Notes under the pieces: generated by a model
Seen by the model: the letters and a program-made list of their open reading frames with translations, nothing else
The model's database searches: none
What the model was told of the DNA's origin: nothing
Part shown: positions 55,795 to 64,000 of the stretch, piece after piece
Position numbering within the stretch: the stretch's first letter is position 1
How the letters are laid out: each line of letters starts with the position of its first letter
Position numbers and translations under genes: made by a program
NCBI GenBank assembly: GCA_963795555.1
Contig: CAWCHZ010000001.1
Location: 248,001 to 312,000, forward strand
DNA: 64,000 nt
DNA from: CAWCHZ01 sp963795555
GTDB taxonomy: Bacteria > Actinomycetota > Thermoleophilia > Solirubrobacterales > Solirubrobacteraceae
Direction of reading: 5' to 3'

Positions 55795-56285
55795 GCGTGC
55801 CGGCGCGCAGCGGCATCGGCTATGACTCGCATCGGCTGGTGCCCGGGCGCCGGCTGATCCTCGGTGGCGTCGAGATCCCCTTCGAGCTGGGGCTCGACGG
55901 GCACTCGGACTCCGACGTGCTGACGCACGCGGTGATCGACGCGCTGCTCGGCGCGGCCGGCCTGGGCGACATCGGTCGCCACTTCCCCGACAGCGACGAG
56001 CGCTACCGCGACGCCGACTCGCTGGAGCTGCTGCGCCGGGCCGTGACCCTCGTTGCCGCCGAGCGCCTCACGGTCGTCAACGTCGACGCCACCGTGGTGC
56101 TGGAGCGCCCCAAGCTGGTCGACTACAGCTCGGCGATGCGCCTCAACCTCGCCGCGGCGCTCGGCGTCGACCGGCGCGCGGTCAACGTCAAGGCCACCAG
56201 CGGCGAGGCGATCGGCTTCGTCGGCCGCGGCGAGGGCGCGGCGGCGCTGGCGATCGCGACGGTGGTGGGTACGAGCGAGCACTAG
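55791..56285 (+). CDS. ispF: 2-C-methyl-D-erythritol 2,4-cyclodiphosphate synthase
   Basis: 164 residues. GIGYDSHRLVPGR (metal ligands Asp and His), LGLDGHSDSDVLTHAVIDALLGAAGLGDIGRHFPD, and the C-terminal KATSGEAIGFVGRGEG are the family signatures. It cyclises CDP-ME-2-phosphate in the MEP pathway. GTG 55791 overlaps the upstream TGA (GTGA). Confidence 0.96.
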   Translation: MSVPARSGIGYDSHRLVPGRRLILGGVEIPFELGLDGHSDSDVLTHAVIDALLGAAGLGDIGRHFPDSDERYRDADSLELLRRAVTLVAAERLTVVNVDATVVLERPKLVDYSSAMRLNLAAALGVDRRAVNVKATSGEAIGFVGRGEGAAALAIATVVGTSEH

Positions 56286-56320
56286 CCGCCGCGATTCCCC
56301 GCCGCTAGGGTTCGGCCGGG

Positions 56321-57679
56321 GTGCGCACGATCACGCTGCATGACACCAGGACCGGCGTGCTGGACGAGCTTCGACCGCGCGACCCCGGGCGCGTCTCGAT
56401 CTACGCCTGCGGGCCGACCGTCTATGGCCGTGTCCATGTCGGCAACGCCCGCCCCTACATCGTCTTCTCGCTGCTGAAGCGCTTCCTCGAGCACGAGGGC
56501 TATGCGGTCAGCTTCGTCGCCAACATCACCGACGTCAACGACAAGATCTATGCCGCCGCACGCGAGGTGGGCGTGCCATCGACGGCGCTCGCCGCCGAGC
56601 TGACGCGCGCCTACAAGCGCGACACCGATCGACTTGAGCTCGGCCGGCCCGACCAGGAGCCACTGGCCAGTCAGATGATCGAGCGGATGGTCGAGCTGAT
56701 CGAACGATTGATCGAGCGCGGCCACGCCTACGCCGTCGACGGTGATGTCTACTTCCGCGTGCGCTCGTATCCAGCCTACGGCGAGCTGTCGCACCGGCGT
56801 GTCGACGACATGGACCAGGGCGAGGGGGTCGAGGGCGCCGAGCGCAAGCAGGATCCGCTCGACTTCGCGCTCTGGAAGGCGCACAAGCCCGACGAGGACA
56901 GCGTCTGGGAGGCCCCCTGGGGTCCCGGCCGGCCGGGCTGGCACATCGAGTGCTCGGCGATGGCCGAGGAGCTGCTGGGCCTCGAGCTCGACATCCACGG
57001 CGGTGGCTCGGATCTGATCTTCCCGCACCACGAGAACGAGGCCGCCCAGACCGGCGCCGCCCATGGGGCGCCGCTGGCGCGCCTGTGGATGCATAACGGG
57101 ATGGTGCAGATGGGCGACGAGAAGATGGCCAAGTCGGTCGGCAATGTACGCCTGCTGCACCAGGCGCTCGACGAGTTCGGTCGCGACGCGCTGATCATGT
57201 ACTTCTGCCAGGGCCACTATCGCCAGCCGCTGGCGTTCTCGCACGAGCGGCTGGCCGAGGCTCGACGCGCGGTCGCCCGCGTGCAGGACGCCGGCCGGCG
57301 GCTGCGCCCCGGACGCTCACCGCGGGAGCTGGGCTCGCTGCGCGAGCAGTTCTTCGACGCGCTCGCCGAGGACTTCAACACGCCGCGCGCACTGGCCGCG
57401 GCGTTCGAATGGATCCGCGAGGCCAACCGCCGGGCGGAGCCGGTTGGGGATGGCGACCTGCGCGAGATGCTCGACATGCTCGGCCTTGCCAACCTGCTCG
57501 ATGCCGATGCCGGCGTCGACGTGGACGAGGAGGCGCGCGTGCTGTTGGACCGCCGCACGGCCGCGCGCGCCGTGCGCGACTTCGCCGAAGCCGATCGACT
57601 GCGCGATGAGCTGCAGGCACGAGGCTGGGAGGTTCGCGACGGACCCTCCGGCGCCGAGCTCGTGCCGCTCGATAAGTGA
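56321..57679 (+). CDS. cysS: cysteinyl-tRNA synthetase
   Basis: 452 residues, class I. The HIGH-like motif is HVGN in YACGPTVYGRVHVGNARPY (with the zinc Cys), further zinc ligands lie in GWHIECSAM and HHENEAAQT, and the KMSKS loop is EKMAKSVGN (~267). The DALR domain ends the protein. GTG 56321. I looked for a T-box upstream and saw none; the 35-bp gap is too short. Its stop overlaps the rlmB start. Confidence 0.96.
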   Translation: MRTITLHDTRTGVLDELRPRDPGRVSIYACGPTVYGRVHVGNARPYIVFSLLKRFLEHEGYAVSFVANITDVNDKIYAAAREVGVPSTALAAELTRAYKRDTDRLELGRPDQEPLASQMIERMVELIERLIERGHAYAVDGDVYFRVRSYPAYGELSHRRVDDMDQGEGVEGAERKQDPLDFALWKAHKPDEDSVWEAPWGPGRPGWHIECSAMAEELLGLELDIHGGGSDLIFPHHENEAAQTGAAHGAPLARLWMHNGMVQMGDEKMAKSVGNVRLLHQALDEFGRDALIMYFCQGHYRQPLAFSHERLAEARRAVARVQDAGRRLRPGRSPRELGSLREQFFDALAEDFNTPRALAAAFEWIREANRRAEPVGDGDLREMLDMLGLANLLDADAGVDVDEEARVLLDRRTAARAVRDFAEADRLRDELQARGWEVRDGPSGAELVPLDK

Positions 57680-58371
57680 TCATCTACGGACGCAACGCCG
57701 TCCGCGAGGCGCTGCGCGGACGCCGACGTCTGCTGCGGGTCTGGGGCACCCGAGGGGCGCTGCGCGAGCCGTGGCTGGCCGATGGCCCATCGCCGCGCGA
57801 GGTGGCGGCCGATGAGCTCGCGCGGCTCTGCGGCACCGGCGTCCACCAGGGGCTCTGCGCCGAGGTCGAGCCCTACCCGTATGTCCCGGCCGACGAGCTG
57901 CTCGCCGTGCCCGACGCGTTGATCATTGCCCTCGACCAGGTTCAGGACCCCCAGAACCTCGGCGCGGTCTGTCGGTCCGCGGAGTGCGCGGGCGCGACCG
58001 GCGTGGTCATCTGCGAGCGACGCGCCGCCGAGATCACTCCCGCGGTCTGCAAGGCCTCGGCCGGGGCGGTCGAGCACCTGGCGATCGCGCGGGTGCGCAA
58101 CCTTGCGGACTTCCTCGCCGACGCCAAGCGCGCCGGCTGCTGGTGCTATGGAGCGAGCGCCGCGGGCAGCGTGCCCTACGACCAGCTCGACTACCGCGGC
58201 CCGGTTGTGATCGTGCTCGGCGCCGAGGGCCGCGGCCTGCGCCCCCGCGTGGCTGGGGCGTGCGATCAGCTGCTGCGCGTGCCACTGCGGGGCCGCATCG
58301 CGTCGCTGAACGTCAGCGCCGCGGCGGCGGTGATCGTGTATGAGGCCTTGCAGCGTCGCGCCAGCACTTGA
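57676..58371 (+). CDS. rlmB: 23S rRNA 2'-O-methyltransferase of the SpoU/RlmB family
   Basis: 231 residues. The SpoU knot motifs are all present: LDQVQDPQNLGAVCRSAECAGATGVV (motif 1), VIVLGAEGRGLR (motif 2) and IASLNVSAAAAVIVYEAL (motif 3). The N-terminal substrate-binding domain (IIYGRNAVREALRG, GVHQGLCAEV) is of the RlmB type. GTG 57676 overlaps cysS by four bases, a common gene pair. Confidence 0.92.
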   Translation: MIIYGRNAVREALRGRRRLLRVWGTRGALREPWLADGPSPREVAADELARLCGTGVHQGLCAEVEPYPYVPADELLAVPDALIIALDQVQDPQNLGAVCRSAECAGATGVVICERRAAEITPAVCKASAGAVEHLAIARVRNLADFLADAKRAGCWCYGASAAGSVPYDQLDYRGPVVIVLGAEGRGLRPRVAGACDQLLRVPLRGRIASLNVSAAAAVIVYEALQRRAST

Positions 58372-58528
58372 CGACGCTCCATAACCGTGTACAGTGCGCG
58401 GGCATTGACGCTGGACCTGAGAGTTACCTCAGGGTTACATGAAGGTTGGGCGTGCGCCAGGGGAGGTACGCGCCGCGACAGGCTCAGACTCGGGCAGCGC
58501 TTCGCGCTGGCCGGAAGGAGTGTCCGCC

Positions 58529-59176
58529 GTGGCTCGCATCTCGCAGCAGACCCAGTCGCAAGCGCAGCTTGACGACGGCTACCTCATCGCGCTTGCCAAG
58601 CAGGGCAGCGCCGATGCCTACGACCGGCTCGTGCGCCGCTACTACGGCTTCGTGCGGCTCAAGGCATCGTCGTACTTCCTCACCGGCGGTGACGGCGACG
58701 ACCTGATCCAGGAGGGGCTCGTCGGCCTCTACAAGGCGATCCGCGACTACCGCACCGACCGCGAGTCGAGCTTTCGCAACTTCGCCGAGCTCTGCATCAC
58801 GCGCCAGATCATCACCGCCGTCAAGACCGCCACGCGCAACAAGCACACGCCGCTGAACGGCTACATCTCCTTCTCGGCCTCGCCGGCGAGCATCGACGAG
58901 GGCGATCCGACGCTCGACGAGGTCCTGCCCGGTCCCGCCGTCCACGATCCCGTCAACCAGGTGATCTCCTCCGAGGAGCTGCGCTCGCTGATCTCCTGCC
59001 TGTCGACGGCGCTGTCGGAGCTCGAGTCCCAGGTCCTCGCGCTGTACCTCGACGGACGCTCCTACGAGGGGATCGGCGCCAAGCTCGGCTGCGATACCAA
59101 GACCGTCGACAACGCGCTGCAGCGCGTCAAGCGCAAGGTTGGCGCGCACCTGGCCGCGCGGGCAGTGCCGGCTTAG
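58529..59176 (+). CDS. RNA polymerase sigma factor, SigH-like (sigma-70 family)
   Basis: 215 residues from GTG 58529, which has GGAAGGAG eight bases upstream; ATG 58439 would add 30 poorly conserved residues. Region 2 is SADAYDRLVRRYYGFVRLKASSYFLTGGDGDDLIQEGLVGLYKAIRDYR, and region 4 is LSELESQVLALYLDGRSYEGIGAKLGCDTKTVDNALQRVKRK. It resembles the sporulation-type SigH of Firmicutes, which sits after rlmB/cysS there too. No sporulation genes are seen here, so its regulon is unknown. Confidence 0.88.
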   Translation: MARISQQTQSQAQLDDGYLIALAKQGSADAYDRLVRRYYGFVRLKASSYFLTGGDGDDLIQEGLVGLYKAIRDYRTDRESSFRNFAELCITRQIITAVKTATRNKHTPLNGYISFSASPASIDEGDPTLDEVLPGPAVHDPVNQVISSEELRSLISCLSTALSELESQVLALYLDGRSYEGIGAKLGCDTKTVDNALQRVKRKVGAHLAARAVPA

Positions 59177-59293
59177 CCGCGTGCGGTGGCGACCGAGCCG
59201 CGCGTGGCAGCGCGACGTGCCGAAGCGACCTGCTGCACCGTGCGGGCCGGGCGGTCGCGGCGCCGCCTCCGCCGGCTACCGTTTACGGTCGAC

Positions 59294-59366
59294 GCCGGGG
59301 TAGCTCAATCGGTAGAGCCGCCGCCTTGTAAGCGGCAGGTTGAGGGTTCGAGTCCCTTCCCCGGCT
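59294..59366 (+). tRNA. tRNA-Thr (anticodon TGT)
   Basis: 73 nt with a complete cloverleaf: acceptor GCCGGGG/CCCCGGC, D-arm GCTC...GAGC, anticodon arm GCCGC-CTTGTAA-GCGGC (anticodon TGT), and T-arm GAGGG-TTCGAGT-CCCTT with one G-T pair. The CCA end is not encoded. It stands alone between two sigma-factor genes. Confidence 0.96.
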
Positions 59367-59470
59367 CTCGTCGGGATCCAGGCGCGAGCTAACGTTCAAC
59401 TTCAGGGTGAGACTCTGTCCCGGGCGTGGTGCGTGCCGTAGCCGCTGCTCTGCCCGGCCTGGCGTCGACG

Positions 59471-59476
59471 TACAGT
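59471..59476 (+). promoter_or_regulatory. -10 element of the ECF sigma gene
   Basis: TACAGT lies seven bases before the GTG at 59483, so transcription and translation may start at the same base (leaderless). The -35 region shows no strong match. Confidence 0.45.
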
Positions 59477-59482
59477 GTTTGC

Positions 59483-60094
59483 GTGCGCATGCCGCGTCCG
59501 CGTCGACCCGGGTCCGAGCCATCAGTGGGGCTGGGTCAGCTCGCGGACGAGGAGCTCATGCAGCTGGTCCGCCACGGGGACGCCGACGCGTTCGCGGTCG
59601 TCTACGAGCGCCATGCGACGGTGGCCTACTCGCTGGCCTATCGGATGTGCGGCTCGCGCGCCGCGGCGGAGGAGATCGTCCAGGAGGCGTTCGTCTCGAT
59701 CTGGCGCAGTGGTGGCCGCTATGACCGCACGCGTGCCAGCGTGCGGACGTGGGTGCTGGGAATCGTCCACAACCGCGCGGTGGACGCCCTGCGGCGCTCG
59801 CTCGTGCACGATCGCCGCCGCGCCAGCGACGAGGGCCTGGAGGAGCGAGTCGTCGCGGACGAGCAGACCGACGTGGAGGTCGTGCGGCGTGAGCAGGCGC
59901 GCGCCGTGCGGGCGGTGCTCGAGTCGCTGCCGCCCGAGCAGAGCCGGGTGATCGAGCTGGCCTACTACGGCGGCTTCACGCACACGGAGATCGCCGAGCT
60001 GGTCGGCAGCCCGATCGGCACGGTCAAGGGACGGATGCGCCTGGGGCTGGAGAAGATGCGCAGCGCGCTGGAGACGACGGAGGCGGCGGGATGA
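59483..60094 (+). CDS. ECF-type sigma factor (SigK/SigL-like)
   Basis: 203 residues from GTG 59483; ATG 59489 is the alternative. Region 2: DAFAVVYERHATVAYSLAYRMCGSRAAAEEIVQEAFVSIWRSGGRYD. Region 4: LPPEQSRVIELAYYGGFTHTEIAELVGSPIGTVKGRMRLGLEKMR. The next gene overlaps by four bases and encodes its membrane anti-sigma factor, a standard pair; the sigma factor is released when the anti-sigma factor is inactivated by a signal outside the cell. Confidence 0.93.
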   Translation: MRMPRPRRPGSEPSVGLGQLADEELMQLVRHGDADAFAVVYERHATVAYSLAYRMCGSRAAAEEIVQEAFVSIWRSGGRYDRTRASVRTWVLGIVHNRAVDALRRSLVHDRRRASDEGLEERVVADEQTDVEVVRREQARAVRAVLESLPPEQSRVIELAYYGGFTHTEIAELVGSPIGTVKGRMRLGLEKMRSALETTEAAG

Positions 60095-60807
60095 TCGACG
60101 GCTCGGGCGAGCACCGCGACTGGCTCGACAGCGCCGCGGCGTTCCTGCTCGGCGCGCTCGCCGACGACGAGCGCGACCAGTTCCAACGCCACCTCGCCGG
60201 CTGCCGACGCTGCCAGGAGATGGTCGATGGGCTGGGCCCGACGGTTGATGTGCTGACCTTGGCGGTGCCCGTGGCAGTCCCGTCGGCCGACCTACGGCGG
60301 CGCGTGATGCACGCGATCGGCGTGGCGGATCAGCCGCAGCCGACGCCGCGCCGGCGCCTGCCTGGACCGCTGCTCGCCAGGCCACGGCTGGCGTCAGCGT
60401 TTGCGGGCCTGCTGGTCGTGGTCGGCCTCGCCATCGGCTTCGGGATCGGCGCGTCCACGAGCGGCGGCCCGACTGCCGCCGCCAGCCGCTCGGTCGCAGC
60501 ACGAGTCGACCAGTCCCGTGCGCCTGGCGCGCAGGCGGCGCTGGCGATCCAGGACGGGCAGATCACGCTGATCGCTCACCACCTGCCACCGCCACCACCG
60601 GGACGGATCTACGAGGTTTGGCTGGCGCTGCCGGGTCGCGCGCCCGCCCCGACGAGCACGCTGTTCTCAGTCCGCAGCGATGGCAGCGCCGACGTCGGCG
60701 TCCCCGCCACCGCGCGCCACGGGCTGCAGGTCCTCGTCACCGATGAGCGCGCCGGCGGCTCCAACGTCCCGACGCGCCAGCCGATCATCGTCTCCCAGCC
60801 GACCTAG
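60091..60807 (+). CDS. membrane anti-sigma factor (RskA-like, zinc-binding)
   Basis: 238 residues. The cytoplasmic N-terminus has the ZAS motif HLAGCRRCQ (H-x3-C-x2-C, ~34-41). One transmembrane helix follows (LASAFAGLLVVVGLAIGFGIGAS, ~98-120). The extracytoplasmic domain (ITLIAHHLPPPPPGRIYEVWLALPGRAPAPTSTLFSV) matches the anti-sigma-K family. It sequesters the ECF sigma factor encoded just before, with which it overlaps (ATGA). Confidence 0.93.
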   Translation: MIDGSGEHRDWLDSAAAFLLGALADDERDQFQRHLAGCRRCQEMVDGLGPTVDVLTLAVPVAVPSADLRRRVMHAIGVADQPQPTPRRRLPGPLLARPRLASAFAGLLVVVGLAIGFGIGASTSGGPTAAASRSVAARVDQSRAPGAQAALAIQDGQITLIAHHLPPPPPGRIYEVWLALPGRAPAPTSTLFSVRSDGSADVGVPATARHGLQVLVTDERAGGSNVPTRQPIIVSQPT

Positions 60808-60921
60808 CGTACGCACCGCGACCGCAAGCTGGATACAGGCGGTCGGCTTGCTCGCGTCCGCCGCGGTTGGCACGCGGGCGCCTTTCGGTTTCCCATACCC
60901 GCTGGCTGCTAGCGTGGCGCC

Positions 60922-61770
60922 GTGGCAACGTCTGTGCGCCAGTCCTGCTATCGCCATCCGTCGCGCGAGACGGGCGTCGCGTGCTCGTCGTGCGGACGGC
61001 CGATCTGCCCCGATTGCATGACGCCCACGCCGGTCGGCATGCGCTGCCCGGAGTGCTCGCACCAGCGCACGCCGGTGCGCACGATGCGCGACATCCGCGC
61101 GCCCCGCATCTCCGCCACGCTCGCGCTGGTCGCGATCAACGTCGTGGTGTTCATCGCCTCCGCGGTCAGCGCGGGCGGCCTGGCCGCGTTCAACGCGACG
61201 GACGGATCGCTGGTCCAGCATGGCGCGCTCGACGGCCCGGCGATCGCGATCGGACATCAGTACTGGCGGCTCGTGACGGCAGGCTTCCTGCACGCCAGCA
61301 TCCCGCACGTGCTGTTCAACATGCTGTCGCTGTACTTCCTCGGGATGATGCTCGAACCGGCGATCGGTCGCGGCTGGTTCTTGGCCGTATACGGCGTCTC
61401 GCTGTTGACCGGGTCGCTCGGCGCCCTGCTCGTGACGCCAAACGCGCTCACGCTCGGTGCCTCGGGCGCCGTGTTCGGCATCGCGGGCGCCGCCCTGGTC
61501 GTGATGCGCGCACGCGGCCTCAGCCTTGCCCGCTCGGGGCTGCCGTTGTTCTTGGCGCTGAACCTGATCCTCGGCTTCAGCGTGGTAGGGATCTCGATCG
61601 GAGGCCACATCGGCGGGCTGATCGGCGGCGTCCTGACCGGCGCGCTGATCGTCGAGCTCAGCGAACGTCGGCGCGCCCGCGCGCTGGCCGCGGCGGGCTG
61701 CCTGGCGCTCGCCGCGGTCGCGGTGGCAGCCTCGTTGCTGGTGGCGCACAGCGCGCTGCCGACGAGCTAG
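60922..61770 (+). CDS. rhomboid-family intramembrane serine protease with an N-terminal zinc finger
   Basis: 282 residues. The N-terminal ~50 residues are a B-box-type Cys/His finger (CYRHPSRETGVACSSCGRPICPDCM, CPEC). Six membrane helices follow. HASIPHVLFNMLSLYFLG, the catalytic serine in GASGAVFGIAG (~182) and the catalytic histidine in GGHIGGLIGG (~228) complete the active site. Rhomboids cut transmembrane substrates; cleaving the adjacent anti-sigma factor is an attractive but unproven idea. GTG 60922. Confidence 0.92.
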   Translation: MATSVRQSCYRHPSRETGVACSSCGRPICPDCMTPTPVGMRCPECSHQRTPVRTMRDIRAPRISATLALVAINVVVFIASAVSAGGLAAFNATDGSLVQHGALDGPAIAIGHQYWRLVTAGFLHASIPHVLFNMLSLYFLGMMLEPAIGRGWFLAVYGVSLLTGSLGALLVTPNALTLGASGAVFGIAGAALVVMRARGLSLARSGLPLFLALNLILGFSVVGISIGGHIGGLIGGVLTGALIVELSERRRARALAAAGCLALAAVAVAASLLVAHSALPTS

Positions 61771-61873
61771 CGCCCCGGACGTCTGGCGCGCGGCGCGCTA
61801 CCAGCCAACGCCAGCGGCCGGCGGCGCCGCGTGCCCGTGGCGATGCGCGCGGCAGCGCTGAAGGCCCGCCCGC

Positions 61874-62767
61874 TCAGTCCAGCTCGACCGCGACTGGCGA
61901 GGCCGGGGCCTCCGGCACCAGCTCTGGATGCAGGATGTGCGCCAACAGCTCCAGCCCGTCGATCAGCCGCGGGCCGGGGCGCGAGAAGTACGCCGAGGCG
62001 TCGACCGCGGCGATCTGCGCGGCGGCGAGCGAGCGCAGCCGCTCGCGCTGACGCCAGGCCTCGGCCCACGCCTGCTCGGCGTCATAGCCACACGGCATGA
62101 CGATCACGACATCGGGCTCGCTCGCCTGGATCTGCTCCCAGCTGCGCTGCTCGGAGGGCTCGCCCGGCAGGCCGAGCACGTCCTGACCGCCGGCGTACTC
62201 GATCATCTGCGGTGTCCAGTGCCCGGCCACGAATGGCGGATCGAGCCACTCCAGCGCCGCCACCCGCGGGCGCTCGGCGCCGCGGACTGCAAGCCGCACG
62301 CGATCGATGCGGTCGGCCGCCTGCTGGACCAGCTCGACGCCCGCATCGCGCACCCCGGTCGCCTCGGCGAGCGTGCGGATGTCGCCCAGGACCTCGCCGA
62401 GCGTGTGCGGGTCCAGCGAGATGACCTGCGGCTCCGATGCGATGTCCGTGGCCAGCCGCACGACATCGTCGTAGGCCACGGCGCACACCGTGCAGAGCGC
62501 CTGCGTGACGATCAGGTCGGGCTCGAGCTCGTGCAGCAGCTCGCCGTCGAGCGAGTAGATCGACTCACCGCTGAGCGTCCGCTCGCGCACGGCCGCATCG
62601 ATCTGGGCCGCTGAGAGGCCCGGTGCCAGCACGTCGCGGGTTGCGGCCGGCAGCTCGCGCGCCTCCGGGGGGTAGTCGCACTCGTGCGTCACCGCGATAA
62701 GCTCATCGCCCAGCCCGAGCGCGAAGAGCGTCTCAGTCGCCGACGGGATCAGCGAGACGATGCGCAC
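61874..62767 (-). CDS. BtuF/TroA-like periplasmic-binding-fold protein, probable cobalamin-binding
   Basis: 297 residues from GTG 62767 (VRIVSLIPSATETLFALGLGDELIAVTHECDYP). LPAATRDVL, EPDLIVTQALCTVCAVAY, VISLDPHTLGEVLGDIRTLAEATG and VAALEWLDPPFVAGHWTPQMIEYAGGQDVLG are typical of BtuF-like proteins. There is no signal peptide or lipobox and no ABC transporter next to it, so it may act in the cytoplasm or be a non-transport homologue. It converges on the rhomboid gene. Confidence 0.78.
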   Translation of the reverse strand: MRIVSLIPSATETLFALGLGDELIAVTHECDYPPEARELPAATRDVLAPGLSAAQIDAAVRERTLSGESIYSLDGELLHELEPDLIVTQALCTVCAVAYDDVVRLATDIASEPQVISLDPHTLGEVLGDIRTLAEATGVRDAGVELVQQAADRIDRVRLAVRGAERPRVAALEWLDPPFVAGHWTPQMIEYAGGQDVLGLPGEPSEQRSWEQIQASEPDVVIVMPCGYDAEQAWAEAWRQRERLRSLAAAQIAAVDASAYFSRPGPRLIDGLELLAHILHPELVPEAPASPVAVELD

Positions 62768-62799
62768 GACGACAACTCTATGGAACTGCTGAGCGCCGA

Positions 62800-63078
62800 G
62801 TGCAGCTGCTGAGCGACGAGCAGATTGCCAGCTGGCTGGAGGATCGCGACTGGGCACGCCAGGGCGATCAGCTCGTCCGCGAGCGAGCTTTCAGCGATTT
62901 CCGCGCGGCGATCGGCTTTGTCGAGCGCGTCGCCGAAACCGCCGAGAGCGTCAATCACCACCCGGACATCCTCGTCCATGGCTGGAACAAGGTGCGCCTG
63001 TCGCTCTCGACCCACTCCGCTGGCGGCCTGACGCAGGCCGATCTCGACCTCGCCGATCGGCTCGACCGCCTCCACTAG
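62800..63078 (+). CDS. pterin-4a-carbinolamine dehydratase (PhhB/DCoH family)
   Basis: 92 residues, the normal length. The signature AESVNHHPDILVHGWNKVRLSLSTHSAGGLTQADLDLADRLD holds the active-site His-His-Pro and the Trp. The family dehydrates pterin carbinolamine after aromatic amino acid hydroxylation; stand-alone copies can also act in molybdopterin or folate metabolism. No hydroxylase is nearby. GTG 62800. Confidence 0.9.
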   Translation: MQLLSDEQIASWLEDRDWARQGDQLVRERAFSDFRAAIGFVERVAETAESVNHHPDILVHGWNKVRLSLSTHSAGGLTQADLDLADRLDRLH

Positions 63079-63103
63079 CAGGCGTCACAAGCTGGCGCTG
63101 GAG

Positions 63104-63160
63104 CTCGTCGGCGCGGCGGCTGGCCTCGTCGGCGCGGCGGCCGGCCTCGTCGGCGCCGGC
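63104..63160 (+). repeat. 21-bp tandem repeat after the dehydratase gene
   Basis: CTCGTCGGCGCGGCGGC(T/C)GGC at 63104-63124 and 63125-63145, followed by a diverged third unit from 63146. It is non-coding and begins 25 bp after the dehydratase stop. Confidence 0.85.
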
Positions 63161-63285
63161 GCTGCGGGCGCTCGAAGCTGGACCTGCCCGTTGGCCCTGC
63201 TACCTTTGGCTGGTCGCCCGATGAACGACGACCTGCCTCGAAGTAGCAGTCGACACCCGGCTGCTGCCCCCACCGGGATTGGCGC

Positions 63286-64000
63286 TTGACCGGACTCGGC
63301 ATTGCCGCGGTCATCCTCCTGATCCTCCTCAACGGCTTCTTCGTCGTTGCGGAGTACTCGCTCGTGCGCTCGCGCCGGGCGCGATTGCAGACCGCCCGTG
63401 AGCAGGGCTTGGCCGGCGCCGACATGGCCCTCAGGGAGCTCGCGCAGATCAACGACTACATCTCCGCCTGCCAGGTCGGCGTGACGATGGTCTCGCTCGG
63501 CGTCGGCGCCGTCGGCTACCCGACGATCGCCGACTGGATCCGTCCCGGGCTGGGCGACGCGCTCGGGCACGGCGTCGCGGTGGTGATCGCGGCGGTGATC
63601 GCCTACCTGCTGATCACGTTCTTCCACATCACCGTTGGGGAGATAACGCCCAAGCTCTACGCGATCGACGGAGCCGAACGGGTCGCGCGACGGATCGCGC
63701 GCCCGCTGCACCTGTTCCGCATCCTCTTCCATCCGTTCGTCGTCGTCACCGGCGGCAGCGCCCGGTGGATGTTGCGGCGGCTCGGTGTCGATCCCAGCCG
63801 GGTGGCCCTGGAGGGTGGCAGCACCGATGAGCTGAAGTGGCTGATCGCCGAGTCCTACGCGGGCGGCCATCTCGACGCCGGCGAGGCCGGGATGCTCTCC
63901 GGCGTCTTCCAGCTGCACGAGCAGGAGGCCCGGCAGGTGATGACCCCGATCCCGGCGGTCGTGACGGTCGACGTCGGGGAGGACGTCGAGACAGCGCTGC
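63286..64000 (+). CDS. CNNM/hemolysin C-family membrane protein (3' end outside window)
   Basis: At least 238 residues; the frame runs off the window. It starts at TTG 63286 with GLGIAAVILLILLNGFFVVAEYSLVRSRRARLQTA, the CNNM (DUF21) N-terminus. Further helices follow (VTMVSLGVGAVGYP; VAVVIAAVIAYLLITFFHITVGEITPKLYAID), then the acidic-helix segment and the first CBS-domain region (LDAGEAGMLSGVFQLHEQEARQVMTPIPAVVTVDV). Such proteins are linked to Mg2+/Co2+ export; transport by this one is inferred only. Confidence 0.88.
   Translation, partial: MTGLGIAAVILLILLNGFFVVAEYSLVRSRRARLQTAREQGLAGADMALRELAQINDYISACQVGVTMVSLGVGAVGYPTIADWIRPGLGDALGHGVAVVIAAVIAYLLITFFHITVGEITPKLYAIDGAERVARRIARPLHLFRILFHPFVVVTGGSARWMLRRLGVDPSRVALEGGSTDELKWLIAESYAGGHLDAGEAGMLSGVFQLHEQEARQVMTPIPAVVTVDVGEDVETAL

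Noticed and set aside
56286..56320. T-box leader of cysS
   Set aside because: The gap is 35 bp, too short for a T-box, and cysS lies in an operon.
59294..59366. The tRNA gene as an integration site of an element
   Set aside because: No partial tRNA copy, integrase or compositional shift is seen next to it.
63079..63285. Mg2+ or Mn2+ riboswitch before the CNNM-type gene
   Set aside because: Only a GC hairpin (CCCGG...CCGGG) and a 21-bp repeat are seen, with no M-box or yybP-ykoY signature.

Overview
The window is about 70% GC, densely packed, and reads as a chromosome segment of a high-GC actinobacterium. The class Thermoleophilia (Solirubrobacterales-like) is my best guess. Pointers are an actinobacterial-type integration host factor, CarD, the radA-disA-carD-ispD-ispF-cysS-rlmB-sigma gene order, type III glutamine synthetase, frequent GTG starts, four-base stop/start overlaps and apparently leaderless transcripts. 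The taxonomic placement is inference; no rRNA gene is present.

Layout. 1-7.5 kb: end of a secreted protein gene, a Grx4/BolA/A-type Fe-S carrier cluster, a base-excision glycosylase with a chlorite-dismutase-like (HemQ-type) haem enzyme, and an MprF-like system split over two genes, the second fused to a glycosyltransferase. 7.6-16.3 kb: B12-dependent methionine synthase, a cupin, glutamine synthetase III, mIHF and a serine-palmitoyltransferase-like PLP enzyme. 16.3-25.2 kb: a second glycosylase, a thiamine-precursor ABC transporter under a TPP riboswitch, an EVE/membrane/MoxR/VWA operon and a lipoprotein. 25.3-29.8 kb: a Ca2+/H+ antiporter and a fatty-acid beta-oxidation block whose hydroxyacyl-CoA dehydrogenase and enoyl-CoA hydratase genes form a split, permuted FadB.

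29.8-34.4 kb is an accessory island. It holds a broken RelBE module interrupted by an intact VapBC module, a three-gene minus-strand operon that includes a HEPN-motif protein (the best candidate for an undescribed defence system), an AT-richer intergenic stretch with palindromes and diverged repeats, and a decayed serine recombinase. Similar GC-rich direct repeats sit at its two ends.

34.5-64 kb is housekeeping: a large secreted transglycosylase/LytM-like protein, then tilS-hpt-ftsH-folP-folB-folK-coaX-dusB-greA-lysS, clpC, radA-disA-carD-ispD-PHP-ispF-cysS-rlmB-sigma, tRNA-Thr, an ECF sigma/anti-sigma pair, a rhomboid protease, a cobalamin-binding-like protein, a pterin dehydratase and the start of a CNNM/hemolysin-family membrane protein.

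Three patterns run through the window. First, many gene ends carry 15-45 bp imperfect tandem duplications, often including the stop codon, so that several genes have a second stop just downstream. Second, some conserved genes lack a usual start codon where one is expected (lysS CTG, carD ATT, folP CTG or TTG). Third, several -10 elements lie so close to the start codon that the transcripts should be leaderless or nearly so.
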